The notes beneath the pieces were generated by a model. The model was not told the DNA's origin. It saw only the letters and a program-made list of their open reading frames with translations, and did no database searches. Shown here one piece after another: positions 31,323 to 44,100 of a stretch of DNA of 64,000 bases. Source of the stretch: Ianthella basta (Eukaryota > Porifera > Demospongiae > Verongiida > Ianthellidae); contig OZ025870.1 in NCBI GenBank assembly GCA_964019415.1, positions 3,155,908 to 3,219,907 of the forward strand. Direction: 5' to 3'. Every line of letters starts with the position of its first letter. Positions within the stretch are counted from its first letter, which is position 1. The position numbers and the translations under genes are program-made.

Positions 31323-34300
31323 AACTGTTAAAAATGCGGTGTGATCATCACACCATCAGGGCTCATACCAAGGGTGTGATCAGTCACTCCATTACTTTAG
31401 TGTGATGTTCACACTGACTCCAGTATTCACACTGTCAGGTCATTTCTGATAGATTAGAGACTTTGAAGTAAATCATAACCAAATTACAGATGACCAGAGT
31501 TTATTTAGAATCCTATTGTATACAAGGGGAAGTCCTATGCAAGCTGTCTAAGTACATATATATATATAGCTACCCAGAACACAGTAGCCTGTGGGTATGT
31601 TGAATACAGTTGGAGGACCTCCTCAAACTAAGTATGCTAATTGTGCATTTAATTGTATCATTAGGTACTTTGCACTGCAGGGGATGCCGTATTCCCCGGT
31701 GAAGCTCACTGGGGCATCAAATGCCCAATGTCTGCAGGGGGTGCCGTATTCCCCGGTGAAGTTCACTGGGGCACCAGATGCTCAATGTTTGCAGGGAATG
31801 CTGTATTCCCAGGTGAGGTTCACTAAGGCACCAGATGCTCAATGTTTGCTAGGGATGCCGTATTACCGGTGAAGTTCACTGGGGCACCAGATACCAAATG
31901 TTTGCAGGGGATGCTGTATTCCTCAGTGAAGTTCACTGGGGCACCAGATACCAAATGTTTGCAGGGGTGCTGTATTCCCCAGTGAAGTTCATTGGGGCAC
32001 CAGATACCAAATGTTTGCAGGGAATGCCGTATTCCCCAGTGAAGGTCACTGGGGCACTAAATGCCAATGTTTGCAGGGGATGCCGTATTCCCCGGTGAAG
32101 TTCACTGGGGCACTAGATGCCAAATGTTTGCAGGGGATGCCGTATTCCCCGGTGAAGTTCACTGGGGCACCACATGCCCAATGTTTGCAGGGGATGCCAT
32201 TTTTTCAGGTGACGTTCACTTGGGCACCAGATACCCAATGTTTGCAGGGGATGCCGTATTCCCCAGTGAAGTTTATTGGAGCACTAGATGCCCAATGTTT
32301 GCAGGGGATGCCATATTCCCCGGTGAAGTTCACTGGGGCACCAGATACCAAAAGTTTGCAGGGGATGCCGTATTCCCCAGTGAAGTTTATTGGAGCACCA
32401 GATGCCCAATGTTTGCAGGGGATGCCATATTCCTCGGTGAAGTTCACTGGGGCACCAGATGCCAAATGTTTGCAGGGAATCCGTATTCCCCGGTGAAGTT
32501 CACTGGGGCACCAGATGCCAAATGTTTGCAGGGAATCAGTATTCCCTGGTGATGTTCACTGGGGCACCAGATACCAAATGTTTGCAGGGGATGCTGTATT
32601 CCCCGGTGAAGTTCACTGGGGCACCAGATACCAAATGTTTGCAGGGGTGCTGTATTCCCCAGTGAAGTTCATTGGGGCACCAGATACCAAATGTTTGCAG
32701 GGAATGCCGTATTCCCCAGTGAAGGTCACTGGGGCACTAAATGCCAATGTTTGCAGGGGATGCCGTATTCCCCGGTGAAGTTCACTGGGGCACTAGATGC
32801 CAAATGTTTGCAGGGGATGCCGTATTCCCCGGTGAAGTTCACTGGGGCACCACATGCCCAATGTTTGCAGGGGATGCCATTTTTTCAGGTGACGTTCACT
32901 TGGGCACCAGATACCCAATGTTTGCAGGGGATGCCGTATTCCCCAGTGAAGTTTATTGGAGCACTAGATGCCCAATGTTTGCAGGGGATGCCGTATTCCC
33001 CAGTGAAGTTTATTGGAGCACCAGATGCCCAATGTTTGCAGGGGATGCCATATTCCTCGGTGAAGTTCACTGGGGCACCAGATGCCAAATGTTTGCAGGG
33101 AATCCGTATTCCCCGGTGAAGTTCACTGGGGCACCAGATGCCAAATGTTTGCAGGGAATCAGTATTCCCTGGTGAAGTTCACTGGGGCACCAGATGCTCA
33201 ATGTTTGCAGGGGATGCCGTATTCCCCGGTGAAGTTCACTGGGGCACCAGATGCCCAATGTTTGTAGGGGATGCCGTGTTCCCCGGTGAAGTTCACTGGG
33301 GCACCAGATGCCAAATGTTTGCAGGGAATCCGTATTCCCCGGTGAAGTTCACTGGGGCACCAGATGCTCAATGTTTGCAGGGAATGCTGTATTCCCAGGT
33401 GAAGTTTATTAAGGCACCAGATGCCCAATGTTTGTAGGGGATGCCGTGTTCCCTGGTGAAGTTCAATGGGGCACCAGATGCTCAATGTTTGCAGGGGATG
33501 CCGTGTTCCCCGGTGAAGTTCACTGGGGCACCAGATGCCCAATGTTTGCAGGGGATGCCGTATTCCCCTTGTGAAGTTCACTGGGGTACCAGATGCTCAA
33601 TGTTTGCAGGGAATGCCGTATTCCCAGGTGACGTTCACTAAGGCACCACATGCCCAATGTTTGCAGGGGATGCCATATTCCCCGGTGAAGTTCACTGGGG
33701 CACTAGATGCCAATGTTTGCAGGGGATGCCGTATTCGCCGGTGAAGTTCACTGGGGCACTAGATGCCAAATGTTTGCAGGGGATGCCGTATTCCCCAGTG
33801 ACGTTTATTAGAGCACCACATGCCCAATGTTTGCAGGGGATGCCATATTCCCCAGTGGCGGTCACTTGGGCACCAGATGGCCAATGCTTGCAGGGGATGC
33901 CGTATTCCCCGGTGAAGTTCACTGAGGCACCAGATGCTCAATGTTTGCAGGGGATGCCGTATTCCCCGGTGAAGTTCACTGGGGCACCAGATGCAAAATG
34001 TTTGCAGGGGATGCCGTATTCCCCGGTGAAGTTCACTGGGGCACCAGATGCCCAATGTTTGCAGGGGATGCCGTATTCCCCGGTGAAGTTCACTGGGGCA
34101 CCAGATGCCCAATGTTTGCAGGGGATGCCGTTTTCCCAGGTGAAGTTCACTGCGGCACCAGATGCTCAATGTTTGCAGGGGATGCCATATTCCCCGGTGA
34201 AGCTCACTGGGGCACCAAATGGCCAATGTTTGCAGGGGATGCCGTATTCCCCGGTGAAGTTTACTGGGGCCCCAGATGCCCATATTTGTAGGGGGTGCCA

Positions 34301-34612
34301 TATTCCCTGGTGAAGTTCACTGGGGCACCAGATGCCCAACGTTTGCAGGGGGATGCCGTCAATCACAAACTATCCTGCCTGGTGGTATGCTGGGTACTAC
34401 GTATACACAAATCCTCTAATTAGTGTACCATGTCTGTAGTAAAATGTACCATACATGAAGTGCTTAGTCTCTTATAAACTGTTTCTAAATGGTATGTTGT
34501 GTATAATATGGTTGGACTGGAGTGAACATCACACTGCAAAAGGATGTGCTCACAGCAGCAACCAATTCACACCAATTTTGGGTGTGATCATCACTCTATA
34601 TTTTTAACAGTG
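31323..34612. mobile_element. TIR element carrying an expanded 57-bp minisatellite (copy 2)
   Basis: The left end AACTGTTAAAAATGCGG is mirrored by the right end ...TATTTTTAACAGTG. The GTGTGATCATCAC subterminal words are shared with copy 1. About 3.3 kb, against 1.2 kb for copy 1; nearly all of the difference is minisatellite expansion. It lies between the Roc exon and the CARD-ankyrin exons, so if those form one gene it is intronic. No transposase. Confidence 0.75.
31672..34355. repeat. 57-bp minisatellite, about 47 units, with higher-order repeat
   Basis: Same 57-bp unit as 9150-9996. A higher-order duplication is visible: 31963-32642 is repeated at 32643-about 33180, sharing rare unit variants (GCAGGGGTGCTGTATTCC, the AATGCCAATG unit, a CATTTTTTCAGGTGACG unit), with one unit lost in the second copy. 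Open frames of 19-residue periodicity run through on both strands. I treat them as by-products. Confidence 0.95.
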
Positions 34613-37337
34613 TATTCTCGCTGTGTACATACGGTGAGGGATAGCTTGGACACAACCTGTGCACCTATCTCCTCAGGCAGCTGCTGCTGCATTGTGACCA
34701 AACTTTACCAACAACCACGAAGTGATGCACAGCTCGTCCTCCTCCTCAAAATTTAAAATTAGAAAGAATCAAAATAGTGATAGTAAGAAAGTATTTTATG
34801 GTGATTGTGCAACAACAATAAGCATTGGCAGGTGGTCTTATATATCTCACATAGACCTGACAAGTGGTCCCATGTTACCATTATATGGGATCTGAGAATT
34901 ATTATGCAAAATGTCCGATATCAAGAGAACTATGCGAAGTCTACTCCAGCATGTCAGACTACGCAGCATTAGTGTTTTTTCTGTGGCTGTGACAATGAGT
35001 GCTGCAGAGGAGCTTCCAAGAGGCTGTGACTGACAAAGAAAACACAGGAACAAAGCAAAGCCAGTCATGAAGTGAGGGCTTCTCAGCTGGCTCAGGCATC
35101 AGAAAGGGTTGGTTCTCTAATACCAGCTACATAACAGGGTTGAAAACCTTGCCGACGTTTCGACCAGATGCTCTGGTCTTCTTCAGGGCGAAGATGTCGA
35201 AACGTCAGCAAGGTTTTCAACCCTGTTGTGAAGCTGGTATTAGAGAACCAACCCTTTCTAAAGCCAGTCATATGACTGGTATTCAGAACAAACCACATAA
35301 AGGAATACATTCGAGGCAATTAACGATGTGATAGTCCCTGCTCTGTGCATTAATGCCATGGAAGATGCACCCAAAGCTGCTCCATTGAGCAAACTTTTTG
35401 TATTCAGAATAGATCGGCTGAATGCTCCCAAATATAATTAAAATGCCCCTTCCAGTACAGTTTTGTGCATCGAAGACCATCTTCTTCAAGAACAAGCACT
35501 TTTTGGACCTCTACAGCATCTTGTCACAGCCACAAGTGCTGACTGTGCATTACTTTAAACTCTGTTTTCCTCCCATCTCATTGGTCACCCACTTGCTAAA
35601 AGGCAAGCAGTTTCTCAGACTAAAGTGCACTCTGATGCCAGCCAGCTATAGGTGTCTAATGAATGCAAATGGCGCCATTTTTGCCTCCACACAATCTGTG
35701 ACACAATGTAGGTGCTTATACAGAATGCAAATGGTGTCGACCCAGGAGTGACAATTTTTTCTCTAGCTCTCAATTATACTAGTGAAGGTTCGTTTCTGCC
35801 GCACACTCACCATACAATATAACATATAGTACGGTAGCTATAGGTTGATTCATAGCCTCTATGTACAACCTTGGCATTCATTTTTACTTCGGCGCTTCGT
35901 ACCTCGGTAACTCTAAAAGCACCACAGTTATAGGTATCAGCTAATAGTATGGACCTCCCTACCATACTATATATCATGCATATTGCATACATTATGCTAG
36001 GCATACATAAAATGCAAGGATCCTTGCTGAGCCAGCTTGTAGGGTATGATGGCATCAAAATGGCGGATGCGACAAAGATGTCTACTAACCAGAGTATGCA
36101 ATAAACCATGGTTTGATTTACTTTGGTTCAATGTGGACGCTAGATTCCTCCCATAAGTAATGCCCTTTCCTGTTAGCATCAGCAGCACGCTGCTTCTAGG
36201 TATCGTCAGATGCAGCAGCCCAGTAGCACTTAAGCCTTAGGCACTGGTGATCCATGACGACTCCATCAACTGACTTGGTCAGTCCATGTTTGCCAGCGTT
36301 CTGAGTGCTTCTGCCCCTTTCATTATTGTCTTTTTGTTTGTGAGCAATTGTGCCAGGTAGTAGGGATTTTCAGCCCAAAAATGGCAGACGCAACCTCCCA
36401 GCTAACATGCAGCCAACGCACAACTGCAAGGGCAACAAAGATTCTTATGCAGCGTGAAGTGAGGAGGCCAAAAGTTACTTGCTCGCTACAAAACAATTCA
36501 TTGATAAACATGGCGGAAGTAATTTAGCCTGCTCATAACTATGGCTGCACACGATTTAGCTATTTCTGTAACTATTTCTCGCATTAGCTACGCGTTTATT
36601 CGTGGGTTTTGTGCTTAAAAAGACATTTGAACACCAGAGGCAGGAGAATTCTTAGAGGTACAAGCAGAGCCATTCAATCCACATCACCCAATGGCAACGG
36701 CAGTAAAGAAGAATGGACAAGTTGTAGGTCATGTTCCAAGGTCATTAGCTTGCTATACTTACATTTTCCTTCTCAGACAAGGGAACTAGATTGTGTGTGA
36801 GGTCACTGGCAGCCCAGTGAATTGTAGCACTGGTTTTGGGCTGGATGTTTCGTGCTTGTATCACATTGATGGATACCAGAACTTTATAATGAAGCTGCAG
36901 GACTCACTGAAGGAGTGAAGGATTGTATTAAGAAATTGTTGTCATTTACGTACTTTAAAATCTGTATGGCCGTATTACAGAATAGAGACATCCCTATGGG
37001 GCCACAAAAAGTTGACCGCTATACGCATTAGGCAGGTGACTGCACTAACAAGGTCTTGCGATGTACACTTCAATATGGTGGATTACTCGGAAAGTAGTGT
37101 CGGCGACCAAAAAGGGAGGTGACCACTTTAATAAGGTCACTGTTTACTCAGATCCATTGTATAATTACAAATATATACATATATTATATACATACATACA
37201 GACGCATGGCAACTTCAGCATCAAGATCACTTGCCTCACCTTCCAGCTCAACAATTACATATTGACATAGCTATACCAAGAATATAAATGCCACATCAAT
37301 TGCACATTAGTGCGAATAAATTTCCTTCATTCTGTAC
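34613..37337. other. Spacer (possible long intron), no gene seen
   Basis: Holds the hairpin element at 35101-35259. Otherwise only short open frames without recognisable domains. If the CARD-ankyrin and Roc exons belong to one gene, this is part of its longest intron. Confidence 0.45.
35101..35259. mobile_element. Hairpin (foldback) element with hammerhead-like core
   Basis: Near-perfect inverted repeat: AGAAAGGGTTGGTTCTCTAA at the left is mirrored by TTAGAGAACCAACCCTTTCT at the right, and the arms continue through CAGGGTTGAAAACCTTG. On the minus strand the centre reads CTGAAGAA, a perfect 7-bp stem GACCAGA/TCTGGTC with loop GCA, then GAAACGTCGG. This is close to a hammerhead CUGAUGA-stem II-GAAAC core, with one substitution and one extra A. 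Confidence 0.65.
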
Positions 37338-38088
37338 CTCTGCAGGCAATCCCACTCCAGTGGTGTATCTGTATCTGACTCTTCCTGGTCTGTACTCTTC
37401 TGCCTCCCTCACAGTGGTCATCTCTGGAGACTGATGTAGGAGCCACTGGTTACAGGAGTCCTCCTCCCCCTCATGGACACAGTCAGCCAGCCAACGTTGG
37501 TGGTAGCTGGTGAATTGGTTCATACGGTGGGCACTGGCTGCAGTCTGTATGGATAAAGGACATTTAATCGCTGAACAGATCGAAGATAAGAAATAAAGTA
37601 GAGCATGAAGAAGATAGCAAAATGGGAGGAGGGCAGTGGCAGATCTAGAGGGGGATCCAGGCGTGCAAAGAAACCCCCCTTTTGCTAGTAATAAGTAAGA
37701 TTTGGGGCCGTTTTTAGACCAGAAAGAGGTGCAGTGGTCATATATTAGGGACGCTGTGTGTATCCTACTACTTTAGAACTCCCCTTTTGGAAATACTACG
37801 TACATCCATCACTGGAGGGGATTATATGACTAGAGATTGTGGGTAATACTGGGCAAAGCTAATGCACATGAAGTGAAGAAAGAGATCTACAGGAAGAATG
37901 TAGACATGCAATTACACAATTACATTCATTGCAATCCTGCATAATGGAACACTACTTCCGCTAAAAGGAGCACATTAAACCATGCTCACTATAGCATGCC
38001 ATAAACTCTTCGCACAGACGCACACACATACACAGTCATACAGTACACACACACACACACACACAAACACAGACTCAATCACACACAC

Positions 38089-38162
<74 letters not shown>

Positions 38163-41100
38163 CATACACACACATACAGTACACTCACACACACACACAC
38201 AACCACACAATCACCTGTCTGCTTTTCTTCAGTGCCCCTCTCCAGTATATCCACTCTGTGCCACTTTCTGCCGGCATCGCCTCGGACTCAGGGTCCCTCC
38301 TGAACTTCACTTCCCCTTCTACCTCAACACTATCCTGTGCCTGCTTCATGGAGGAGGATGCAGGGAGAGCTGCGCCACAACCCATGCCTGAGACCTTCAG
38401 CCACCAGCGGTGTCTGTGAGCCCTACAGAGCAAGGCAGATACATCTCAATGCATCGAGTGTTTTGCAGTACGTACAACACAGGCAGAGTTGGTGAGATGC
38501 ACACAAGTGATACAAATGCAGAACAGTACTTGTACTCTACAAATCATGCCATATACAGCGTGAGTATATATAGCAAAGACTAGGCACATGCAATGTCCCG
38601 TATAGCAGTGACCGCAATGTACAAACCTCTTTATCAGCTGAGAATCCCTGTCAGCGTCACTCTGTTAAGATATAAAAGGATGCAATACTCAATAAACACA
38701 GTCTCAGGGTATGCAAAATATTAACTCCAGCATCAGCATTCCATTTTCCATGAAATGGTAGCAATTCAACTGCTATTACACCAATTAGCTATCACAATCA
38801 GATGACCTTGTGCCTGTACATCATGACAGGGTATTTCTTAGTGATTGATATGGAAGCCTTTTACATGGGAACTGGCTCGAGGCCGTGAAAGGTGAATGTA
38901 TCATATACATGCCAGTTACAAAAGGACAACTTGAGTTTACATACAGTGAAGTTTTCAGCATTAATCTTTCAGTGACGGGTCACCCTTCCAGGTACCTTGT
39001 GTTAGCACAAAGGAATCCTTGAAATCTTCAGGCCAAGGTATGCAATGACTTTGCAAAAAATGTCATGCAAGGAGCACTTTCAAGCTTACTTAAGAAATTG
39101 TGCCTGTATTTGTATGCACACAAATTTTGAGGACTATATAAGGTTTGTAAATTTTGCGAGTTAGGGGACGCATTTGCAAAGTAATACGTAAATGTGGGCT
39201 TCCATGCAAAAACATGCCTTCGTGTATATTAAATTAAATTTGGAGGTACTATCATTACACATCAGCAAGTACCCAAGCAAGGGGTATCCATGAAACACAC
39301 ATACTGCAAAATTTGTATGCAGTCGTCGTGGCAATTATAGCTCTCCCTATAAGTACATATACATCCCTTCCCACATTTGTACACACGTAGCTCACTTCTA
39401 TGCCTTCCCCCAACCCACCTTCCCCTCCAGTTGTGGGTAGTTCTCTGTGAGGAATTCTGTAATGTCATTTCGTCCCAGCCTGCGAGCAATGTCCAGGCAA
39501 GTCTCACCATTTTCATCCCTGTCAAGCACTCTGTCTCCAAACTTAGGACAGAGGTACTGCAGGACAGGTAGGTGGCCTCTGTAGGCTGCCAAGTGGAGGG
39601 CATTCTGGGAGTTCTGGAGGAGATTACAATTGTGCTTTTGTTATGTGATATGTGTGATGTGATTGTGTATGCATATATGTGCAAATGCTTAGCAGGAAGC
39701 CTTCCTATAATAATATGCACCTTCATATTGTGGAAGACATCTCCATCGTATTGTGCCGATAGTGTTCTGACAAAGTCAGTGTACCCCTTTTCTGCGGCTA
39801 TTAATATAGGAGTCCTGCCATCCTGTGAAGCAAAAGCAAACCACAGCACTTTATTCCTTTAACGAAGATACAGTATACTGACAAACCAATGCAGCATCAC
39901 AGTATTTCCCTCAAGGATTACTGTGCCTTGCAACTAGCTTACTCATCGCATTCACCCTTTGACTCTCATTGCTATTGTGACTTCTCACTGCCCTCCCCCC
40001 TCCCACACACACACACTCTCAGTCCTCATCCTTTTTTCCTTCTAAGTGGAACCATACAGTATCTCCATTCTCATCATAGCACTATTCCTCGGTATTCTAC
40101 ATTCCTACCTTGTCTTCCACATTCACAAATTGCTTCACCAGGTGCTGTACCACTGACAGACTACCCTTTGCTGCAGCTTGCAGCATTGCCGTGGTAACAG
40201 GGTCTGAGGTGGGTAGACTCTGCATAGAAAAATAATTTACAAGAGTATGAGAAAAAATGGGAGTAGACTGAACAGAGGTTCAAAGAGGGAAGAGAATGGT
40301 GTGAGTGCAACAATAAACAACGTATACTAATGAGAAGTTTATACCTGGAGCAAATGTACATACCTGAGTGATCATATTCATGTCATGGTCATATTTCTCA
40401 GTCTGCTGAATCAGCATCTTCTGCAGAGCACTCATCTCAGACTCTAGATCCTCCATCTGTTGTGCCTGAGCTGCTACTTTATTCACTGCAGACTGGGCAG
40501 CTGGCTCAGGGGGAGGTGGTGGTAGACGATTGTGAGTTGCAGGAGCGAGAGATGTCTGGAGTCTAGAAGGCAGATCCACCTGTAGTAAGAAAAAACTGGG
40601 ATCATGCACAACACTCCAGATCCAGAGCTTAGTGCCTTAGTCCCACCATCTTTCTCACCTGTGTCCTCAGTAATGTCAGCTGTCTCTCCTCAAGGCTGGT
40701 GATCTCTTGGCGAAGACGGCCCTCCTCCTCATGACTGGCCTTCAGCTTGATCTGCAAGGCTGTGTTGCCATGAATCAGGTCAAACCTTTTTCGCTCAGAC
40801 ACCTTCAATTCATCCTCCAACTCCTGGACACGGGACAGCAGCTCAATACTGCCAGCCACTGTTTCCTTTCCCTCGTATTTGGTTTCCTTTTCCTCTTCCA
40901 CCTTACAAGGGAACCCTCCCCCAGACTGTCCAAGGAAGAACAGTGAATGTATGACCATACAGATACAAGATGATGTGGTAGAGGCTCATGCTATGGCATT
41001 TTGATCAGGGAGGAATGGGGTTGTTCAACACGTAGAAAAGGAAAGGTAAATTACTGAGATGTTTCAACCACAAGGATCTTCATCAGTCCCAAAACGTATA

Positions 41101-44100
41101 TTGAATGATGAAGACCCTTGTGGTTGAAATGTCTCACTAGTACACCTTTCCTTTGTCACGTGTTGCTTAACAACAATCCTATTCCCATCATACAGATATA
41201 CAAACTACTGGTAAGTCAAAGAATACGACTAGGTGCATGGACATGTAGGCAGATCTCCGAAGTAGTAAGTACATATGTATAGTTACTGCATAAAGGGTAT
41301 TCAGTCTGAACTGATCATGAAGAGGAATATATAATTATAAGGATTACAAATCACATCATCTGTAGAGTCCTATCATTTGCATACCACACTCACGGGTACA
41401 GTGAGAGGCTGAACGTTCGCTGATTCTTGGCCTGCATCCAACAGATTGGGTTCAGCTCCAACTTCTTCTGAATGGGCAAATCACACATGAGATTTTTCAC
41501 TAGCAACACATTGCAAGAATCAATTTCAGATTAATTACTAGGTAAGAAGGTACACATACATGCACATGCCTGTGTACGAACCATGTGATTTCCAGTGCTC
41601 GGCAATCCTTCTGGTACCAAGCGGACAACCAGATAAAGGTTCCTGTGTATGGAACAAGGAAATAAATCAATAAGTCATTGCATGGTTCAGGAATCCAGGG
41701 AATGCTAAATCACCGCACCAACAAAATGGATATTAATTTGTTCTTCCTGACTGTATAACATACAACGTAGCATACATTATCAATGGTGTCACTTGTGAAA
41801 TACTGTATGGTGGAAAATACATATTGGTGAGGATTCAGATCTGGCAATTTGGGGTTTTTAAAATTTGCCAAAATTCAAATCCTTGCCAATAATTCTGGCT
41901 GTCTACAGAGTATAGCGTTAGCTTTGCTTAGCTAGACTGCCATTTTTGCTCTGACTAGTATAGCATTTATAGTGTAGGACACTGTTACAAGCAGTCTACA
42001 AGTATACACTGCAGTCGATTTGGACCTAAGGATCTATAGAACGAAGTAGCTGTGCTCAAGTGTGGCACTCTCTAAGGGAAGGAAAAGGGGCAGTGAACAT
42101 ATGCATGCGTTGTGAGGGTGGTCTCTTGTGCTTGATAAAGATGCAAAATAAGACCAGAAAGAAAGACAGTGCGACTCACGGCCACTACATAGGATACATC
42201 TCTAGAGGAGATTGAGCGACCAATGACAAAAGGGTTAACCCGTTAGGACCCAATTTCAAACTTCGCGCTCGTGTACTGGGAGCCCAACTTTAAAATGGCG
42301 GCTACGTACAAGCCCCTTACTTTTGCTTTTCGTGGCTTTCCTGGCTTTCCTTGCGCAAAATAATGACATTGGGTGTTGCATTCCATGGTGCCGTTTTTAG
42401 AAAGGCTCTGAAATGTTCGTGATCTAGCTCTAGATTCTTCGCAAGCGTGTGCAGCCAAAGAAGACGAGAACGGTAAGCGAACACTTGTATTTTACTTGCT
42501 GGCACTTCTTTGACCCAGAAAAGGACCTAGGAGCCGCTCTAGCTGCTGGACTATTTGTTCAACAGCCGACTGCATTCGTTCTTATCACTACGTGGTACGT
42601 GGTAGCTTTCTGGTCATGCACCAAAATGGTGCGTAACTTCGCAAAACGTTCGGCGCTTGATTGCGCGGCACGAGAACGACCAGAAGAGACGGCGTGAGTC
42701 TGAAATGATGGCCAAATGACTACTGGGCGTGCTGTGAAACGTTCGTACCATTCCTCCGTTCTTGGCAGCCAAACGAAGGGAAAGTTCGTCTTGACGCAAA
42801 TCTGCGCCAATGGGCCTTAAGCGCATACAAATATTTGACGCAAATTGTGTCTATGGATCCTAATGGGTTAAAGTTGGAAGGTACACTGCTGAATCCACAT
42901 GAAACAAGAGCCAATGACTAGTCCTCAACTGGTGCATATGGTTGTGAAATTATCGGAATTAAAGACTCAGAATCTGCTAAATGTAAAACCCATCAAAATT
43001 CTTTCGTGGCAAACCTACCAAATTTTGTGCCCACAAATATTTCCCATTTTACGGTATAGTACAAAACTGGTGCAAAAGTCATATACAGTACATAGATACT
43101 GCTAGCATTGACATACAGCTATACATACCTTGATGCCTGGGTCGACCAAGCAGTACATCAGATATGGGAGGATCTGTGCAAATTAAGGATTACATAATTG
43201 TTAATATTTCAGTCAACCCAAAAATGCTACAACACTATTAGATATGCAAAGATTACTATATTTACATTGGCTATGCTTGTGGAAATCCTCAGTGGTAGTG
43301 CGTGCACATATACTAAACTCTAAAGTCTCACCTCTGTCACTTGCAAAAGGTCAGCAGTGAAAGGTGTGCTTCCCCTGAGCAGTGTGAAGAAACAGCCTAT
43401 GGAAGGCTTAAAGGTGAACCCTGAGATGGCCACCTCTATGACGTCTAGCTCCAGGAAAACCCACACAGTCTCCAACTGAGCACTGCATTGGATAATACTG
43501 TAGGTGAACCCGTTGGGAACAAGGAAGGTGACAGTTGTGCTCTGGCGCTCCACAGCATCAAGACAGATGATTTTCTCTGCGGGGATGCCAATAGCTTTGC
43601 TGAGGATACGAACTTGGAGACGATGGCAATCCTCGCAAGTAAATTCTTCAAAAGGCTTGGATGAAGTTATTTCAACTGGAACTAGCTCAGTTGTTGCAAC
43701 AAGTTGTTTGCCTTCCACGTCGCTCTCAAATTTATTTCTCCTAATAATGTGATCTTTCACTAGTGTTGCCTTCTGATAAATGGCAAGGTGAAGGTTGTAG
43801 TGTGAAAGAATGGCTTCAGCAACTTCCCGTTCAAGGGCCTTGGCAGGGATTGCATCCACAGCTTGCTCCAGGAAAGTGGTACAGTCCCATTTCGCTTTGA
43901 CTGACATTTGACTGAGGAGCTTGCTGACTGAGTCTGCCAGCTGAATATCACATGGTTTCACACATACTTCCTCTTCATGGAGGCTCAGTTGAATGTAGGT
44001 ATCGGCTGCATCTTTCACTGCATCCAAGTGTGGCTCCAGCAGTCGAGCGAGGCGTTTTAAGGCATTGGCATAGAGTAGTCGAATTGCTTGATCACCTTTG

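Noticed and set aside
31672..34355. Long open frames on both strands with 19-residue periodicity, suggestive of a repeat protein
   Set aside because: The 57-bp unit is a multiple of three, so several frames stay open on both strands at once. There are no splice sites or start context, and the array lies inside a TIR element.
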